Part shown: piece after piece, positions 1-13,288 of the stretch | How the letters are laid out: every line of letters begins with the position of its first letter | Numbering within the stretch: position 1 is the first letter of the stretch | NCBI GenBank assembly: GCA_002197995.1 | Contig: NGZR01000003.1 | Span: 558,001-622,000 of the forward strand | Reading direction: 5' to 3' | DNA length: 64,000 nt | From: Gaeumannomyces sp. JS-464 | Lineage: Eukaryota > Ascomycota > Sordariomycetes > Magnaporthales > Magnaporthaceae | Translations under genes and position numbers: made by a program | The notes under the pieces: model-generated | Told to the model about the DNA's origin: nothing | Seen by the model: only the letters and a program-made list of their open reading frames with translations | The model's database searches: none

Positions 1-437
1 AAGTAATCGTTTTAGGTTGGTTACAACCTTTTTTTTTACCGTTTAATTTAATAGCAACGTAAGCAACCTTTTATTCCTCGCTTACGAATTGCTATTTGTA
101 AAACTTAAAATAGCATTTGCATTTAGTAAAAAACGTTTTAAATTTACCGTTTTCCTTTTCGTAAAAGCCCGGGGACGGGGATTTGTGCGCTCGGATTGCG
201 ATAAGTGCTTTAAAAAATACCAACTTCGCAGTAAATTGCTTTACTTCGGTTTAGCTTTTAGCGATTTCGTTCGTTATAAATTTAAAAAAACTAACCGTAT
301 TAACGGCTTTATTAAAATTATATTTAACACCGTTAAAAGTGAAAACCGTAGTTTTTTTTTCTTCAAGTTTTTATTACTGCTTATTATAATTGCATTGTTT
401 TTCCCTTTAACGAGGTATTAAATAAAATTAGTTAAAA
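1..437 (-). pseudogene. Gypsy gag relic, 5' part, running off the left edge
   Basis: On the minus strand this is the beginning of a Ty3/Gypsy gag region. It aligns by eye with the gag starts at 3550-3986, 7469-7900 and 30285-30715 (shared stretches for FNGVKYD-, SLFKLIA- and FTKCKSYFKFYE-like peptides). It lies directly inside the LTR at 438-853, as expected for an element read on the minus strand whose body continues outside the window. Stops and T/A-rich codons mark RIP damage. The plus-strand reading frame at 89-421 is only its antisense shadow. Confidence 0.75.
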
Positions 438-853
438 TGTTATAATTAAAGGTTTACTTTTAAAGTAAGGCATTTCGGGGGCGGGTAAAACAATATCGCT
501 AATCCGGTGGATAAAAGGAATACGTAATTTAAAAGGACAATTTAATTCCTTGCTTTAAAAAATGCTTAAAAGCTAATTTAAATTAACTAATGCCGAAACT
601 TTAATTAAAACTACTTAAAACAAAAGGAAATCCATTTTTTATATATACGCTGTTTTTTTTAAATAGTTTTTTAAATTTATAGCTCCGTTTATAAATTTAA
701 AAATCCTTTTAAATTTATAGCGTTATCCACAAATTTAAAAATCCGACTTAAGTAAGCTTATTACGTAACTCCGTATGTTTTAATCCGGGGTAAAAGCGCT
801 ACTTAAAGCCCCCCCCGTTTTATCGTCCTAAAGCTTACATACTAGTCGTAATA
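438..853 (-). repeat. RIP-damaged LTR (5' LTR of element leaving the window)
   Basis: It begins TGTTATAATT and ends GTCGTAATA, degraded forms of the family termini TGTTAC...GTAACA seen in the unmutated copy at 31333-31778. It shares the ordered landmarks of the other copies: CATTTCGGGGG, AAAAGGACAATTTAATT, and tandem blocks rich in AAATTTATA. Orientation is minus because gag lies on its lower-coordinate side. Confidence 0.8.
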
Positions 854-1140
854 GCCAGTTATTAAATTTCTTAAACTTATAACTTATAAAAATATAAGGT
901 TTTAATTAAAACGTGTTTGCGTTAATTACAATAACTAACAGGGTTACGTTTAGTATAATAAGTTAAGCTAATAAGTAATAGCCAATAGGAGTTTAAATAA
1001 TGTTATTTTGTAAGATAAAAAGAAATAAAAAGAAAAAAGTTAGCTTAATCCCGGAAACTATCTTTAGTTATATATGCATAAAAACGGCTTAAAAGTAACC
1101 TTTAAACCTTTTACCCGTGCTATTAGCACGAAACCATAAC
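854..1140. other. Unassigned AT-rich spacer
   Basis: About 290 bases between an LTR and the truncated end of the next element. It contains no recognisable coding or LTR sequence and has RIP-like composition. Confidence 0.5.
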
Positions 1141-4100
1141 ATTTAGGAAGCACCGTTTTTAGGTTTTTCTTAAACAATTTTTCGTATTTATAGTATTTTT
1201 CCGGAACATTCGCGAGCCGTTTTTTAATGTTAATTGGGTCGTTTTAATCGTTTTCCATTTTAAGTAATCGTATATTTATCCATATTAAATGCAAAAGTAA
1301 ATTGCTAAGCTTTATTACCGTTATAACCTTTTTTTATTGCTTTTTATATTTACGGTTTGAGGTTCGTAATTAGCGAACCGTTTTCATTACTTTTAACTTT
1401 TTTTATTAAATTTAACCGGTGGTTTAATTTATTTGTAAATTGTTTTTCCTAAATTAAAGGATTTTAAAAATAACGTTTTTTTCCTTTATATTTAGCTTAT
1501 CCAATATAATAGTAACGTTTTCCCCATTTCGGGTGCGTAATATTATTAGTTATATTTTTCGGTTAATCCATTTTTTATTATAAACGACGGGTATTTTTTT
1601 TAACCGTTTTTAGTTAATACGGTTAATATTTTCGTTTTATAAAAATTCCATACCGTTTAACCGTTTATAGCAATACGTAATCGCTTTATACTTCGTAATC
1701 GATTATTATTTTAACCTTTTTTTTAATATTTTATTCGAAACGTTAATAAGTATATAATTAATTCGATTTTATTATCGCGAAGGTTTTTATCGATGTTTTT
1801 TTTCCATTTCGCGCTTTTCGTTTAAGTGGTTTTTTTAGTTTTTTAATAAAAGGAACGAGTACCGTACGTTCGTCTTTTTATTTAAGCCGAACGGCACGTA
1901 CGTTCGCGCGATCTTTTAATGCTAAACTTCCACTTTTTATGCTATATATTTTTTACATTCCGCAGTTTCGCACTTTTTTTAATCGAACGTTTTAATAATA
2001 TATAGCATCGGGTACCGCTCGTTAAGTTTAAAAACTGCGGTAAGCTTACCGATCCGGGCTGGTTCCTATTATAGCAATTGGAATGCTAAACGGGGTTTAA
2101 CTTTAAGCTTGTTTTTTAATTTCCGTGGGAAAAAAATCGTATTTAAGCTTAAGTTGTAAGTGGAATTTGCACTTTCCGTAAATGCATTTTGCTTAAAAAA
2201 GGTGCAAAGGTTTAAAGTGTTTTAAATTAATGCTAAAGTAATCCTTTGTTTTTAACGCAGCCCTTTTTAATTTGCTTACGTTGTTAAACCGATATTTGGC
2301 ATATTTAACTTTTTATTAGTTGTTAAACTATAATAAAAGTTAACCGTTATTTTTTTTTGCCGGGGTGGCGTGGCATAACCGGCTATTTAGGTGTTTTAAA
2401 ACCTTAACGTTTTAAAAACTTTCCGAAATATCGAAAGGCGTAAAAACGCGCTAGTTTTTCCAGTTTATTCGATTTTCGCGGATTATAAGTACAAAGGTTA
2501 TGCCGTTTAAGCTTTTTGCTCGTTTTTAAAACTCGGCTATTTTAAAGTTTTATTCGTTTTAATCCATTTTAACGTCGGTATTAAGGTTTTTCGACTTTTA
2601 AAAAAGGTGTGTTTAGTTTAAAAGCTTTTTTCGGGCTTTTTTTCCTTTTAAACCATTTGTTAAGGTTTTTAAAAGCGCTCCTTTTTAAATTTTACGAAAA
2701 GCGGCGTCGTTTTGCCTTTTTAAATTCGTAAACCCGGGAACGACGCGCTGTTTTCCCTCGCTATTATATTTAACCTTTATAATTTTAAATATATAAACAT
2801 TTCGAAGTTTTTAAAAGTACTATTTAATAGCCTTTTTATCGAACTAATATATAACGTACAGTTCGTTATAATAGCAGGTTTAGTTAAACGCCGGCCCGAA
2901 ATATAATCCTTTTTACGTCGAATTTTTTTACGCTCGTTAAAGGTTAGCTATTTAGCGGTTATTATCCCGCTAAAAACAATTTATTTTAATATAGCCGGCT
3001 TAGCCGCATTTAAAGCACTTCCCGTTTTTCGGGTTTTATTTTTGCTTTTTTTATTACCCTTATTACTAATAAGCGGCTCCCGTATTAAAATTTATAAAGT
3101 TTAAATGCGTTTTATAAACCGTAATAAATTACTATTTAGGTTTTTTTTTAATTAGCTTTATTATTTTATACTATATTTTTAAAACCATATTTTTTTTTAT
3201 TATCGTTCGTATAATTTATCGCTAATGCGGACCGCGTTTTAAACGTAATTTATAAAAAAAATTCGAGCGATTTTACTTCGCGATTTTATCTTTTACATTT
3301 TCGCGTAATTCGTTATAAAAATGCAGCATTAACGTCGCGTCGTTTTAATTAAGCTTAATATTAATTCGTTAAAAGTCCGTTACGTATTTAGCTATAAGCT
3401 TTTGCTATTTAAAAGCTAACAAATCCCTTTTAGCGATTCGGGTTTCGTCGATTATTTCGAACACTTTTTTAACCTTTTTTTCGAAGGTTTTAAAATTAGC
3501 GAAAATAATTTTAGTAATTTCCTAGCTATTTTTATACCTTTTAAAATGATCGCTTTAGGTTAATTAAAGCCACTTTTTTTACTTTACCGTTTAATTTAAT
3601 AATAACGTAAGCAACTTTTTATTTTCCGCTTACGAATTGCTATTTGTAAAACTTAAAATAGCTTTTGCATTCGGTAAAAAACGTTTTAAATTTGCCGTTT
3701 TTCCTTTCGTATAAATCCGGGAACGGGAACTTGTACGTTCGGATTGCGATAAATGCTTTAAAAAATACCAACTTTGTAATAAATTACCTTATTTCGGCTT
3801 AACCTTTAGCGATTTCGTTCGTTATAAGTTTAAAAAGGCTGGCCGTATTAGCGGTTTTATCAAGGTTATACTTAACATTGTTAAAGGTAAAAACCGTGGT
3901 TTTTTCCTTTTTAAGCTTTTTACTACTGCTTGTTATAACTGCATTATTTTCTCTTTTAATAAGGTATTAAATAGGATTAGTTAAAATGTTATAATTAAAG
4001 GTTTACTTTTAAAATAAGGCATTTCGGGGGTGGAAAGGACAGTATCGCTAGTGCTAGTAAATAAAGGAACACGTAACTTAAAAGGACAATTTAATTGCTT

Positions 4101-4465
4101 GCCTTAGGGGGTGCTTAAAAGCTAATTTAAATTAATTAATGCTAAAGCTTTAATTAAAACTACCTAAAACAAGAGGAAACTTATCCCTTTATATACACGC
4201 CTTTTTTACTTTAATAGTTTTTAAATTCATGGTTTTATTTTTGGCTTATTACAAATTTATAAATCCTTTTTGGATTTATCGCTTTATTTTTTGGCTATTA
4301 CAAATTTACAAATTTTTTTTGGATTTATCGCTTTATCTTTTGGCTATTACAAATCCATAAATCCTTTTTAAATTACGTAATTCCACGTGTTTTAATGCGG
4401 GGTAAAAGCACCATTTAAAGCCCTTCCCGTCCTGCTGCTTTAAAGCTTGCATGCTGGTTGTAACA
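1141..4465 (-). mobile_element. Truncated Ty3/Gypsy element: 5' LTR, gag, protease region
   Basis: This minus-strand element has its 5' LTR at 3987-4465 (TGTTATAATT to GTTGTAACA) and gag immediately inside (about 3986 down to 2900). The body then follows the complete copy at 7019-14476 as far as the segment matching 10180-10290, just before the reverse transcriptase, where similarity stops near 1141. The rest of pol and the 3' LTR are absent, so it is broken as well as RIP-mutated. The LTR carries three tandem blocks of the kind that are unmutated in the solo LTR. Confidence 0.75.
3987..4465 (-). repeat. LTR of the truncated Gypsy element
   Basis: Full-length RIP-damaged LTR of about 479 bases. 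The termini and internal order match the other copies. The interior holds three near-identical blocks containing GGATTTAT and AAATCC, derived from the 38-bp repeat of the intact LTR. Confidence 0.8.
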
Positions 4466-4467
4466 AT

Positions 4468-4679
4468 GTATACGCTGCTTTGGTTTTTACTAGCTTTTGG
4501 ATTTGTAGTTTTGTTTGAAAATTTAAAAATCCTTTTAGATTTATAGCTTTATCCAAAAATCCAAAATTTAGCTTAAGTAAGCCTTATTATGTAACCCGCG
4601 TATTTAAGTGCAAAGTAAAAGCACTATTTAAAGCTTTTTTTTATCTTGTCGTTTTAAAGCTTACATGCTGGTCGTAATA
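4468..4679 (-). repeat. LTR fragment
   Basis: The distal half of another LTR copy directly abuts the preceding LTR. It runs from a TATACGCTG landmark to the terminus GTCGTAATA. It indicates an older insertion that was cut by later events. Confidence 0.6.
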
Positions 4680-7018
4680 TTATTACGATAACTTAATTGC
4701 GCAAAAGGTTGGTTTTTAAATACTAATTGGTTAAATAATATTGCTTTTTAACGATAATAAAAGGAAAAACCGTTTAACCGTAATAATCAACCTTTTAAAT
4801 AATTATCACCCATTTTCGGTTGTTAAATTAAATTAGCTTTGCTTTATTACGGCTTTTTAACGTTATAATAATTATAACGGCGGCGATTATGCTTATAAAA
4901 AAGCCGGTTTTATCGAAATTGTAAATGTTATTATTTTAAATGCCATATTTATTTATAATATCCATATAAAATCGAATTACGTAAAAACGAGCTTAGAATT
5001 TTCGCATTTAGCTTTTTAATAATTGTATTTTCGGATTTAACGCGTGCTAAATTTTACGCGGCGTTTAACGCAATTAGCGATTTAATTTTTACTTATAATG
5101 CTCGCGTTGCGTTTGCTAAATAATTAATTGGTTATATTTTTAACATTAAAAAACCAGGCAGGAAATGCGCGAAAATCCAGTTCGAATATGTATTTAATAA
5201 GCGTTTTCTTTTCGAATTTCGTTAATTTTCGTAATTTAAACATGCTATCGCGTTAAGCAAATTAACCAGCGCGTTAATAACGTAACATGGTTTAAAAATG
5301 TCGTAAATTTTAACTACTAAACGTATATTTAATGTTAAATTAAATTTAATTGCCCGTATAGCAAAAATAATTTAAACTTCGTTAAATGTTAACGCTATTT
5401 ATGGTTATTAAAATTTTAAATTGGAAATAAAAAACGCGAATCGCGATAAAAAACGCGTTATTCGTTTATATGCGTTATTTATTTGTAAACCACGTTATAT
5501 TTCTTAACTTTTACGTTAATTTTTTTAATTAGTTATAATTATTCGAATTATTACAAATCGGGAATTAAAAGGCTAATTCGTCGCAATTTTTTAAATTATT
5601 ACGAATTTTTAAATATTACGTAACTTTTAACTTACTGTAAAGTAAAAGTCCGTTTTTTTTAATTTACCTTTTTTAATATCCCCCGTTTAACTTTTTACCC
5701 CTTTTTGTTTTAATTGTAACATTAAGTTTCCTTTTTTAAGTTTAATCTTTTTAACTATTTTTATAACCCCGTTTTTCCGTTAGTTAATAAGTATTTTTTT
5801 TCCTTTTTATTTTTATCCTTTTATTTATTTTAACAAAAATATTTAAGCGGGTGCAAAAACGCAAATTTATTCCTTTTTTAACACGTTATTGTAAAAACCT
5901 TTTTATTATTATTACGTTATTTTTTATTAAAATGCCTTTTTATATAAATTGCAAAACGCGTGGTTTTTCGTTATGCGTCGCATTTTCCACCGAATTTAAC
6001 CGTTATTCGAAATGCGTTTAAAATAACCGGATTATTACGGGATTAAACCTAACACATTTGTATTTAGCTATAAATCCGCCGGCTTTTTACGAGGCTAACG
6101 GACTTTCCCTTTATGTAATAATAAACTTTTAACTTAGTACTTAACTGCAACGCTTTAACAATTTGTTACACTTTAAACAAAAGGATACGGAACGACTTTA
6201 TAACGTCCCGCCTTTTCCCCGACACTAAAAGACGGCAGCGTAGCAAACACGCTCGAAATACAAACGTTTAGCAAAAAGCCGCCGACGCTTTTACCGCTTC
6301 GACGTAATAATTTTATAACCTTATACTAACGTAACACTATAACAAATCCAGCCCAAATTTTTTAATCTTTTACCCCCGTTTCCTTTTTTTAACTGCTCGC
6401 CGGATACGCAGTTTTGCAAAAATTAGCAAACGATAATAGCGTTAATTACGTAAAACTGCGGCGCGATTTACAAAACGCCCGAACTACGCCGGCAATTAGC
6501 TAGTTTAACAACCTAATAAGCTTATTAAACCGCAAAATCGCAATGCTTTAAAACGACGTTATAACTTTCCAAAACGATAGCAGCTCAAATACTTTTCGAA
6601 TCGCCGGGTTAACGACGGAAACTAACAACTTTCGACAAACGGTTACACGTTTAAACGCGAAAAACGACCGGTTAACTTAGCAATTAGCATAAGCGCAATA
6701 ACGGCCCGCTTAACCCCCGTTACTTAACTTTAACCCTCCCGCTACCCCGATTATCCTTACTTTAAGAACCTCCGCTTTGCAATCGCTATTTTTTTACTAA
6801 TTACCACGACGGCATTAACGCCGTAACCGGGTTATACCGGCAACTTTTTAACGTTTCGACCAGTAAGCGCCGAACCGCTTTTTTTTTAAAAAAGCTTATA
6901 CGAACGATGCTTAACGGCAAAAGGAGTACGTTATATAAAAGTCGCTTTTTAATATTAAATTTACTTTTAACGGCACTTTATACCTAACTTAACAGCGAGG
7001 ATCCTATACGCGGCTTAG
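4680..7018. other. Degraded AT-rich sequence with one Gypsy tail fragment
   Basis: Positions 5726-5990 resemble the 3' terminal noncoding part of the Gypsy family in minus orientation (compare 17133-17290). The rest is RIP-like AT-rich DNA in which I recognise no protein. The part from about 6180 to 7010 keeps more C and G, mostly as CpG, and may be an older unrelated repeat. It ends at the target site CTTAG of the complete Gypsy element. Confidence 0.5.
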
Positions 7019-7468
7019 TGTTACGACCAGTATGCAGGCTTTTAAAACAGCAGGGCAAAAAGGGGGGCCTTAAAGTAGTGCCTTCGCCCCGCCCCGGTTA
7101 CGTGAAGTTACGTAAACCAGGAGGGATTTGTGGATTTATAGCAAAGCAACAAATCCAAAAAAGGATTTGTGGATTTATAACAAAGCAATAAATCTAAAAG
7201 GGATTTGTGGATTTATGGCAAAGCCACAAATTTAACCCAACATAAAGCAAAAAGTAGCGTATATATAAAGGATAAATTTCCTATTATTTTAGGTAGCTTT
7301 AACTAAGGCTTTAGCATTAGTTAACTTAAGTTAGCTTTTAAGCATCCCCTGGGGCAAGCAATTAAATTATCCTTTTAAGTTACGTAATCCCCTATTAACT
7401 AAATTAGTAATACTGTTTTTTCCTCCCCCGAAATGCCCTACTTTAAAAGCAAACCCCTAATTATAACA
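7019..7468 (+). repeat. 5' LTR of the complete Gypsy element
   Basis: It starts TGTTACGACCAG and ends TTATAACA (RIP form of TTGTAACA). It contains three tandem GGATTTGTGGATTTAT-type blocks and the landmark TATATAAAGGA, a TATA-like site at about 7259-7270. It is preceded by CTTAG, the duplicated target. Confidence 0.9.
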
Positions 7469-7489
7469 TTTTAATTAATCCTATTTAAT

Positions 7490-8560
7490 ACCTTATCGAA
7501 AGGAGGATAACGCAGTTATAGCAAGCAGCAGCAAAAAGCTTAAAAAGGAAAAAACCACGGTTTTTACCCTTAACGGTGTTAAGTACGACCTCGACGAAGC
7601 AGCCGATACGGCCAGCCTTTTTAAACTTATAGCGGACGAAATCGCTAAAAGCTAAGCCGAAGCAAAGCAACTTATTACGAAGCTGCTATCCCTCGAAGCA
7701 CCCGTTGCGGTTAAAGCGTACAAATTCCCGTTTTCGGATTTTTACAAAAGGGAAAACGGCAAATTTAAAACGTTCCTTACCGAATGCAAAAGCTATTTTA
7801 AGTTTTACGAATAGCAATTCGTAAGCGAGGAATAAAAGGTTGCCTACGCTGCTACTAAGCTAAACGGCAAAATGAAAAAAATGGTTTTAGCCAACCTAAA
7901 GCGATTATTTTAAAAAAATATAAAGGTAGTTAGGAAACTACCAAACTTATTTTCGCTAATTTCGAAACCTTCGGGGAAAAGGTCGAAAAAGTGTTCGAAA
8001 TAATCGACGAAATTTAAATCGCCGAAAAAAACTTGTTAGCCTTTAAATAGCGAAAGCTTACGGCTAAATACGCAGTGGACTTTTAACGGATTAGCATTAA
8101 ACTTAATTAAAGCGACGTTACGTTAATATTGCACTTTTATAACGGATTGCGCGAAAAACGTAAAGGACGAACTCGCGAAATAAAATCGCCCCGAGTTTTT
8201 TATAAACTACGTTAAAAACGCGGTTCGCATTAGCGATAAATTGTACGAACGATAACAAAAAAAAAAGATATGGTTTTAAAAGTGTGGCATAAAATAGGGC
8301 TAATTAAAAAAAGGCTAAGTAATAACCCATTACGGTTTACAAAACGCACCCGGGCTTTATAAACCTTAGTATAGGAGCCGCTTACTAGTAATAAAAGCAG
8401 TAAAAAAAGCAAAAGCAAAACCCGAAAAACGGGAAGTGCTTTAAATATAACCAAACTGGCCACGTTAAAACAAACTGCCTTTAATAAAATAATAACCGTT
8501 AAATAGCAAACTTTTAGCGAACGCAAAAAAGCCCGATATAGGAAAGCTTATACCCCGGGG
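7490..8560 (+). pseudogene. Gypsy gag relic
   Basis: The plus-strand translation, across several stops, gives a Retrotrans_gag-like chain with NGVKYDLDEAADTASLFKLI followed by KCSYF- and YKFPFSDFY-like segments. Near 8380-8480 are remains of a zinc-knuckle region (codons for C-N-x-T-K-Y-N-Q-T-G-H). Gag would form the intracellular particle that packages the element RNA. Most tryptophan and glutamine codons have become stops, as expected from RIP. The minus-strand reading frames at 7485-7670 and 8230-8526 are shadows. Confidence 0.75.
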
Positions 8561-10509
8561 TAGCGTTTAGTTAAACGTACTATTACGATAAACTATATGC
8601 CATATACTAATTCGATAAAAAGGTTACCGGATGGTATTTTTAAAAACCACGAAATATCGCTATGCTTAAAACCATTAGGGTCGAATACGATAGCGAGGGA
8701 AAACAACGGATCGTTTCCGGGCCCGAAAATTCGAAGGAAAAAAACGACGCCGCCTTTCGTTAAACTTAAAAAGGGGCGACCCTAATAAACGAGTTAAAGG
8801 AAAGTAAAGCCCGAAAAAAACCTTTAAATTAAATACACCGTTTTTAAAAGTTAAAGGATTTTAATACCGACGCCGAAGTAAATTAAAACGGTTAAAACTT
8901 TAAAATAGCCGAGTTTTAAAAACGAGCAAAGGGCCCGAACAGCGAAACCTTTATACCTATGGTTCGTAAAAGCCAGTTAAATTGGAAGGATTAGCGCGCT
9001 TTTTATACCTTTTAACGTTTCGAAGTGTTTTTAAAACGTAAGGGTTTTAAAACACTTAAATAGCCCGTTATGCTACGCCACCCTAGTAAATGGAAATAGT
9101 GGTTAACCTTTATCGTAATTTAACGATTAATAAAAAGTTAAATACGCCGGTTACCGGTTTAACGATATAAGTAAGCCAAAAAGGGCTACGTTAAAACCCG
9201 AAAACCATCTTAGCGTTAATTTAAAACACCCCGGACATTTGTACCTTTTTTAGGCAAAATGCATTTATAAAAAGTGCAAATTCCATTTACAACCCAAACT
9301 TAAATACGATTTTTTTCCACGAAAATTAAAAAGCGAGTTAAAAGTTAAACCCCGTTTAGCATTTTAATTGCCACGGTAAAAGCCAGCCCGAATCGGCAAA
9401 TTTATCGCAATTTTTAAACCTAACGAACGGCACCCGATGCTATGCGTTATTAGGACGCTCGATTAGGAAAAGTGCGAAATTGCGAAATGCAAAAAACATA
9501 TGGCATAAAAGGTGAAAACTTGGCATTAAAGGATCGCCCGAGCGTACGTACCGTTTAAACCGGATAAAAGGATAAACGTACGGTATTCGTTCCTTTTATT
9601 AAAAAATTAAAAGAACTACCCAAACGGAAAGCACGGAATGGAAAAAAGGAAAAGCCGATAAAAACCCTCGTAATAGTAAAATCGAATTAACCGTACAACT
9701 TATTAACATTTCGGATGGAATATTAAAAAAAAAAAGGTTAAAATAATAATCGATTGCGAAATATAAAGCGATTATATATCGTTATAAGCGGTTAAACGGT
9801 ATAAAATTCCTATAAAACGGAAACATTAACCGTACTAACTAAAAACGGTCGAAAAAATACCTATCGCTTATAATAAGGGATAGATCGACCAAAAAACACA
9901 GTTAGTAATATTACGCACCCGGAATGGGGAAAACGTTACTATTATATTAAACAAGCTAAATATAAAGGAAAAAATGTAATTTTTAAAATCCTTTAGTTTA
10001 GAAAAAATAATTTAAAAATAAATTGGGCTACCGGTTAAATCCAATAGAAAAAGTTATAAATAGCTAAAACGGTTTATTAATTACAAACCTTAAATTGTAA
10101 ATATAAAAAGCGATAAAAAAAGGTTATAACGGTAATAGGATTTGGCAATCCACTTTCGCATTTAGCATTAACGAATATACGATTATCCAAAAAAAAAGCG
10201 ATTAAAACGACCTAACTAACATTAAAAAACGGCTCGCAAATATTTCGGAAAAATACTACAAATACGAAAAATTGTTTAAAAAAACCTAAAAACGGTACTT
10301 TTTAAACATAAACCGTTCGATTTTAAAATTAAGCTTAAACCAAAAACATAGTTTAAATATTAAAAATTGTACCAATTTAGCCTTCGATAGTAAAAGGTAT
10401 TAAAAAAACAATTAAAGGAAAACTTACGAAAGGGATATATTAAACCCTTCGATTTTTTAATAGAATACGGGATTTTATAAAGAAAAAAAATGGGACGGAG
10501 CGAATATGC

Positions 10510-10860
10510 ATTAACTACCGCCTATTAAATAAAGCTACGATTAAAAATCGGTACTTTTTGCCTTTTATCGACAAATTGCGAAATAAACTCGGCAAAGCTT
10601 AATATTTTACGGCTTTGGATTTACGGAAAGCTTATAGCTTAATACGAATTAAAAAAGGCTAAAAGTGGTTTACGGCTTTTAAAACGAGGTTTAAATGCTA
10701 CGAATTTTTACTAATAACCTTCGGGCTTATTAACGCATTAGCCACGTTTTAAAAGATAATTAATTATATATTACGCGAATATTTCGACGTTTTCGTTCTC
10801 GCGTACTTAAATAATATCTGGTTTTTTCGAAAACGATGGAAAAACATAAATAGCACGTGC
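10510..10860 (+). pseudogene. Gypsy reverse transcriptase core relic
   Basis: The translation reads [15 protein letters not shown], then TALDLRKAYSLIRIKKG and ITFGLINALATF, ending in AYLNNIWFF. These are the fingers and palm of a Ty3-type reverse transcriptase. The catalytic YLDD box now reads YLNN, which two G-to-A changes explain, so the enzyme is dead even apart from its stops. Confidence 0.85.
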
Positions 10861-11189
10861 ATAAAGTGCTTTAAAAGCTGCTTAATGCGAAACTCCTTAT
10901 TAAACCAAAAAAGTGCGAATGGCATTCGCAGGAAATCGCTTTTTTAAAATTCGTAATTACGTTTGGACAAATTTGCATGGATCCTAAAAAAGTCGAAAAA
11001 GTTAAAAAGTGGCTTTTATTTAAAAACGTTACGAAAGTACAAAGGTTTTTAAGGTTTTTAAACTTTTACCGACGGTTTATTCGTAGTTATAACAAAATCG
11101 CCACACTATTTACGAACCTTATTAAAAATAACCACCAGTTTTATTAAGGAAAGCAAAAACAAAAGGCTTTTAAGCAATTACGGAACGCC

Positions 11190-11640
11190 GTATTAAAAAA
11201 TTAATATTGGTATTTTTAAACCCAGAAAAACCTTTTAAGGTTAAAACCAACGCGTTAAACTACGCGATCGGCGGCTAACTTGGACAGCGAAACGACCAAG
11301 GACGGTTGCACCTTTACGCGTTTTTTTCGCAAAAGTTAAATAAATTTAAGTTAAACTACCAAATCCACGATAAAAAACATTTAGCAATTATTTAAGCATT
11401 TAAAAAGTGGCGACCGCACTTTTATAAAGTAAAGTATTAGGTTATGGTATATATAAATTATAAAAACCTAACGCATTTTATTATAAGCAAAAACTTAAAT
11501 AAGCGATAAATCCGTTGGAACGAGTTTTTACAAAACTACGATATCCGGGTCGAATACCGGAAAGGGTTGGAAAACGGCCGGGCGGACGCCTTAAACCGAC
11601 GACCGAACTATTAGGTTGTAATACTTAAAAAAACACGAGT
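11190..11640 (+). pseudogene. Gypsy RNase H domain relic
   Basis: The frame contains KVKTNALNYAIGG, LHLYAFFSQKL and YQIHDKKHLAII, then YRKGLENGRADALNRRPN at the end. These are the usual landmarks of the RNase H and tether region of Ty3 pol. The first catalytic aspartate (usual TDASxxAIG) is replaced by TNAL, a G-to-A change typical of RIP. Confidence 0.8.
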
Positions 11641-11699
11641 AATCCTAGCGAAAAAACCAAACGGATTTTTAATCCCGGTATAAAAAATGCTCGTTAAAA

Positions 11700-12400
11700 C
11701 GGTTCGATAAGGAAAAGTTTAAACTTTAAAAAAAATCCAACAAGTTTACAACCAATTGGCACACGGCTACTAAAGCGTAAAAAAAACGTGGAAACGGTTA
11801 TAGCAATATTACGGGTTCGCAAAAACTCGAGCCGAAATATAAAACGTAATAAAGGATTGCGAAAGTTATGCTAAAAATAAAGCTAACAAGCATAAACCCT
11901 ATGGGTTATTGCAATCCTTATTAGCACCGAATAAAACATAGCAGGAAATTACTATAAACTTCGTTATTAAACTTCCTCAATTTAAAAAGCTAATAATTAA
12001 AGTGAAATACGATAATATATTAGTAATAATAAACAGGTTTACTAAATACGCTTTGTTTTTACCATATAAGGAAAGCAGCGACGCTATAAAACTAGCGTAC
12101 GTTTTTATTAAACACGTAATAGCGGAATACGGCACGCCGAACCGTTTAATTACGGATAAAAACAAGCTATTTACAAATAAGTTTTGGAAAGGGCTTACGA
12201 ATAAGCTAAAAGCGGAGCACTTTTTATTTATAACTTACCACTTTTAAATAAATAAATAAACGGAGCGAACGAACCAAACCATAAAATAATATTTACGTTA
12301 TTACGTTAATTATAAACAAAACGATTAAATATAATTACTTTTTATAGCTTAGTTCGCTTATAACAGTTTAATTTATAAAAGCATAAAAACTATACCGTTT
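11700..12400 (+). pseudogene. Gypsy integrase relic (open part 12002-12247)
   Basis: A stop-free run of 81 codons at 12002-12247 carries the integrase core. It reads INRFTKYALFLPYKES, then AEYGTPNRLITDKNKLF and NKFWKGL. The first catalytic aspartate (usual DRFSKY) is now N, while the second (ITDK) is kept. Upstream at about 11750-11900 is the HHCC-like region (LAHGY, KRL-QYYG). Integrase would join element cDNA to host DNA. The copy in the opposite orientation is at 18682-18900. Confidence 0.88.
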
Positions 12401-12814
12401 TATGCGAATTACGGGTTTACGCTAACAGCGTATAAAAAACCCAGGGCAAAAAAACATGCTTTAACAGCGGAAATACAAATGACGGAGCTTATTAAGCTAT
12501 ATAAACACCTTTAAATAAAACTAAAAAAGCTACGGCACCGTATAGCTATTTAAGCAAACAAAAAAAGGATCGAAGGATTAACTTTTAAAAAGGGAAATAA
12601 CGTTTATCTTTTTCGACGAAATATTAAAACAAAACGACCAAGCGATAAGCTAAACCACAAAAAATTGGGACTTTTTAAAATATTAAAAAAGGTTTTAAAC
12701 GTAAATTATAAATTTCGATTACCGCTAACCATAAAATCCCACCCGGTTTTTTATATTTCCTTATTTAAATTAGCGTTACCGGGTTTTAAAAGCGACGAGT
12801 TAATGGAAATCGAC

Positions 12815-12960
12815 CCGGAATAAAAATACGAAATCGAAAAAATCTTAAACTATAAATTAAAACATAAGTTTAAAAAGTACCTGGTTAAATGAAAAAGGTA
12901 CGGCTACGAAAAAATACGTGGGAAAAAAAAACCAACTTTAGGAATTGCTAGGATATTTTA
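12815..12960 (+). pseudogene. Chromodomain-like end of Gypsy pol
   Basis: The translation gives YEIEKILNYK, then FKKYLVK-KRYGYEKIRGKK. It is a recognisable chromodomain pattern (x-VEKIL-x-KxLVKWKGY-x-ENTWE) with a W-to-stop change. In chromoviruses this module steers integration to heterochromatin, which fits the nested insertions seen here. Confidence 0.7.
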
Positions 12961-13209
12961 CGAAGGTATTAGTTAAAACAACTGTAAAAAGGTTAGCTAA
13001 AAAAAAAAAGGACGGTAAAGCGACGATTTTCCTTAAAAACACCCGCGATGTTTTTAAAAAAAACCGCTAATCCTTTTAGCTTAGCCGGAAATTAAACCCG
13101 GGATTTACAAAGTAAGTGCTGTAAATAATACCGCTTTACTATTGGGTTAAAAGAAAGCAGCATTTACCGAAACCAAATAGGGTAAAGGAGTTTGCGCCGA
13201 ACGGTTAGC

Positions 13210-13233
13210 AAAAAAAAAAAAAAAAAAAAAAAA
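13210..13233 (+). repeat. Poly-A run inside the Gypsy 3' noncoding part
   Basis: An uninterrupted run of 24 A residues between the end of pol and the tRNA-like sequence. It may be a simple repeat or the trace of a retrotransposed insertion. Confidence 0.8.
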
Positions 13234-13288
13234 GAGGATAAAAGCTCGATAAGCTTTAAGGTAAGCCCGAAAACTTATCGACCTTTAC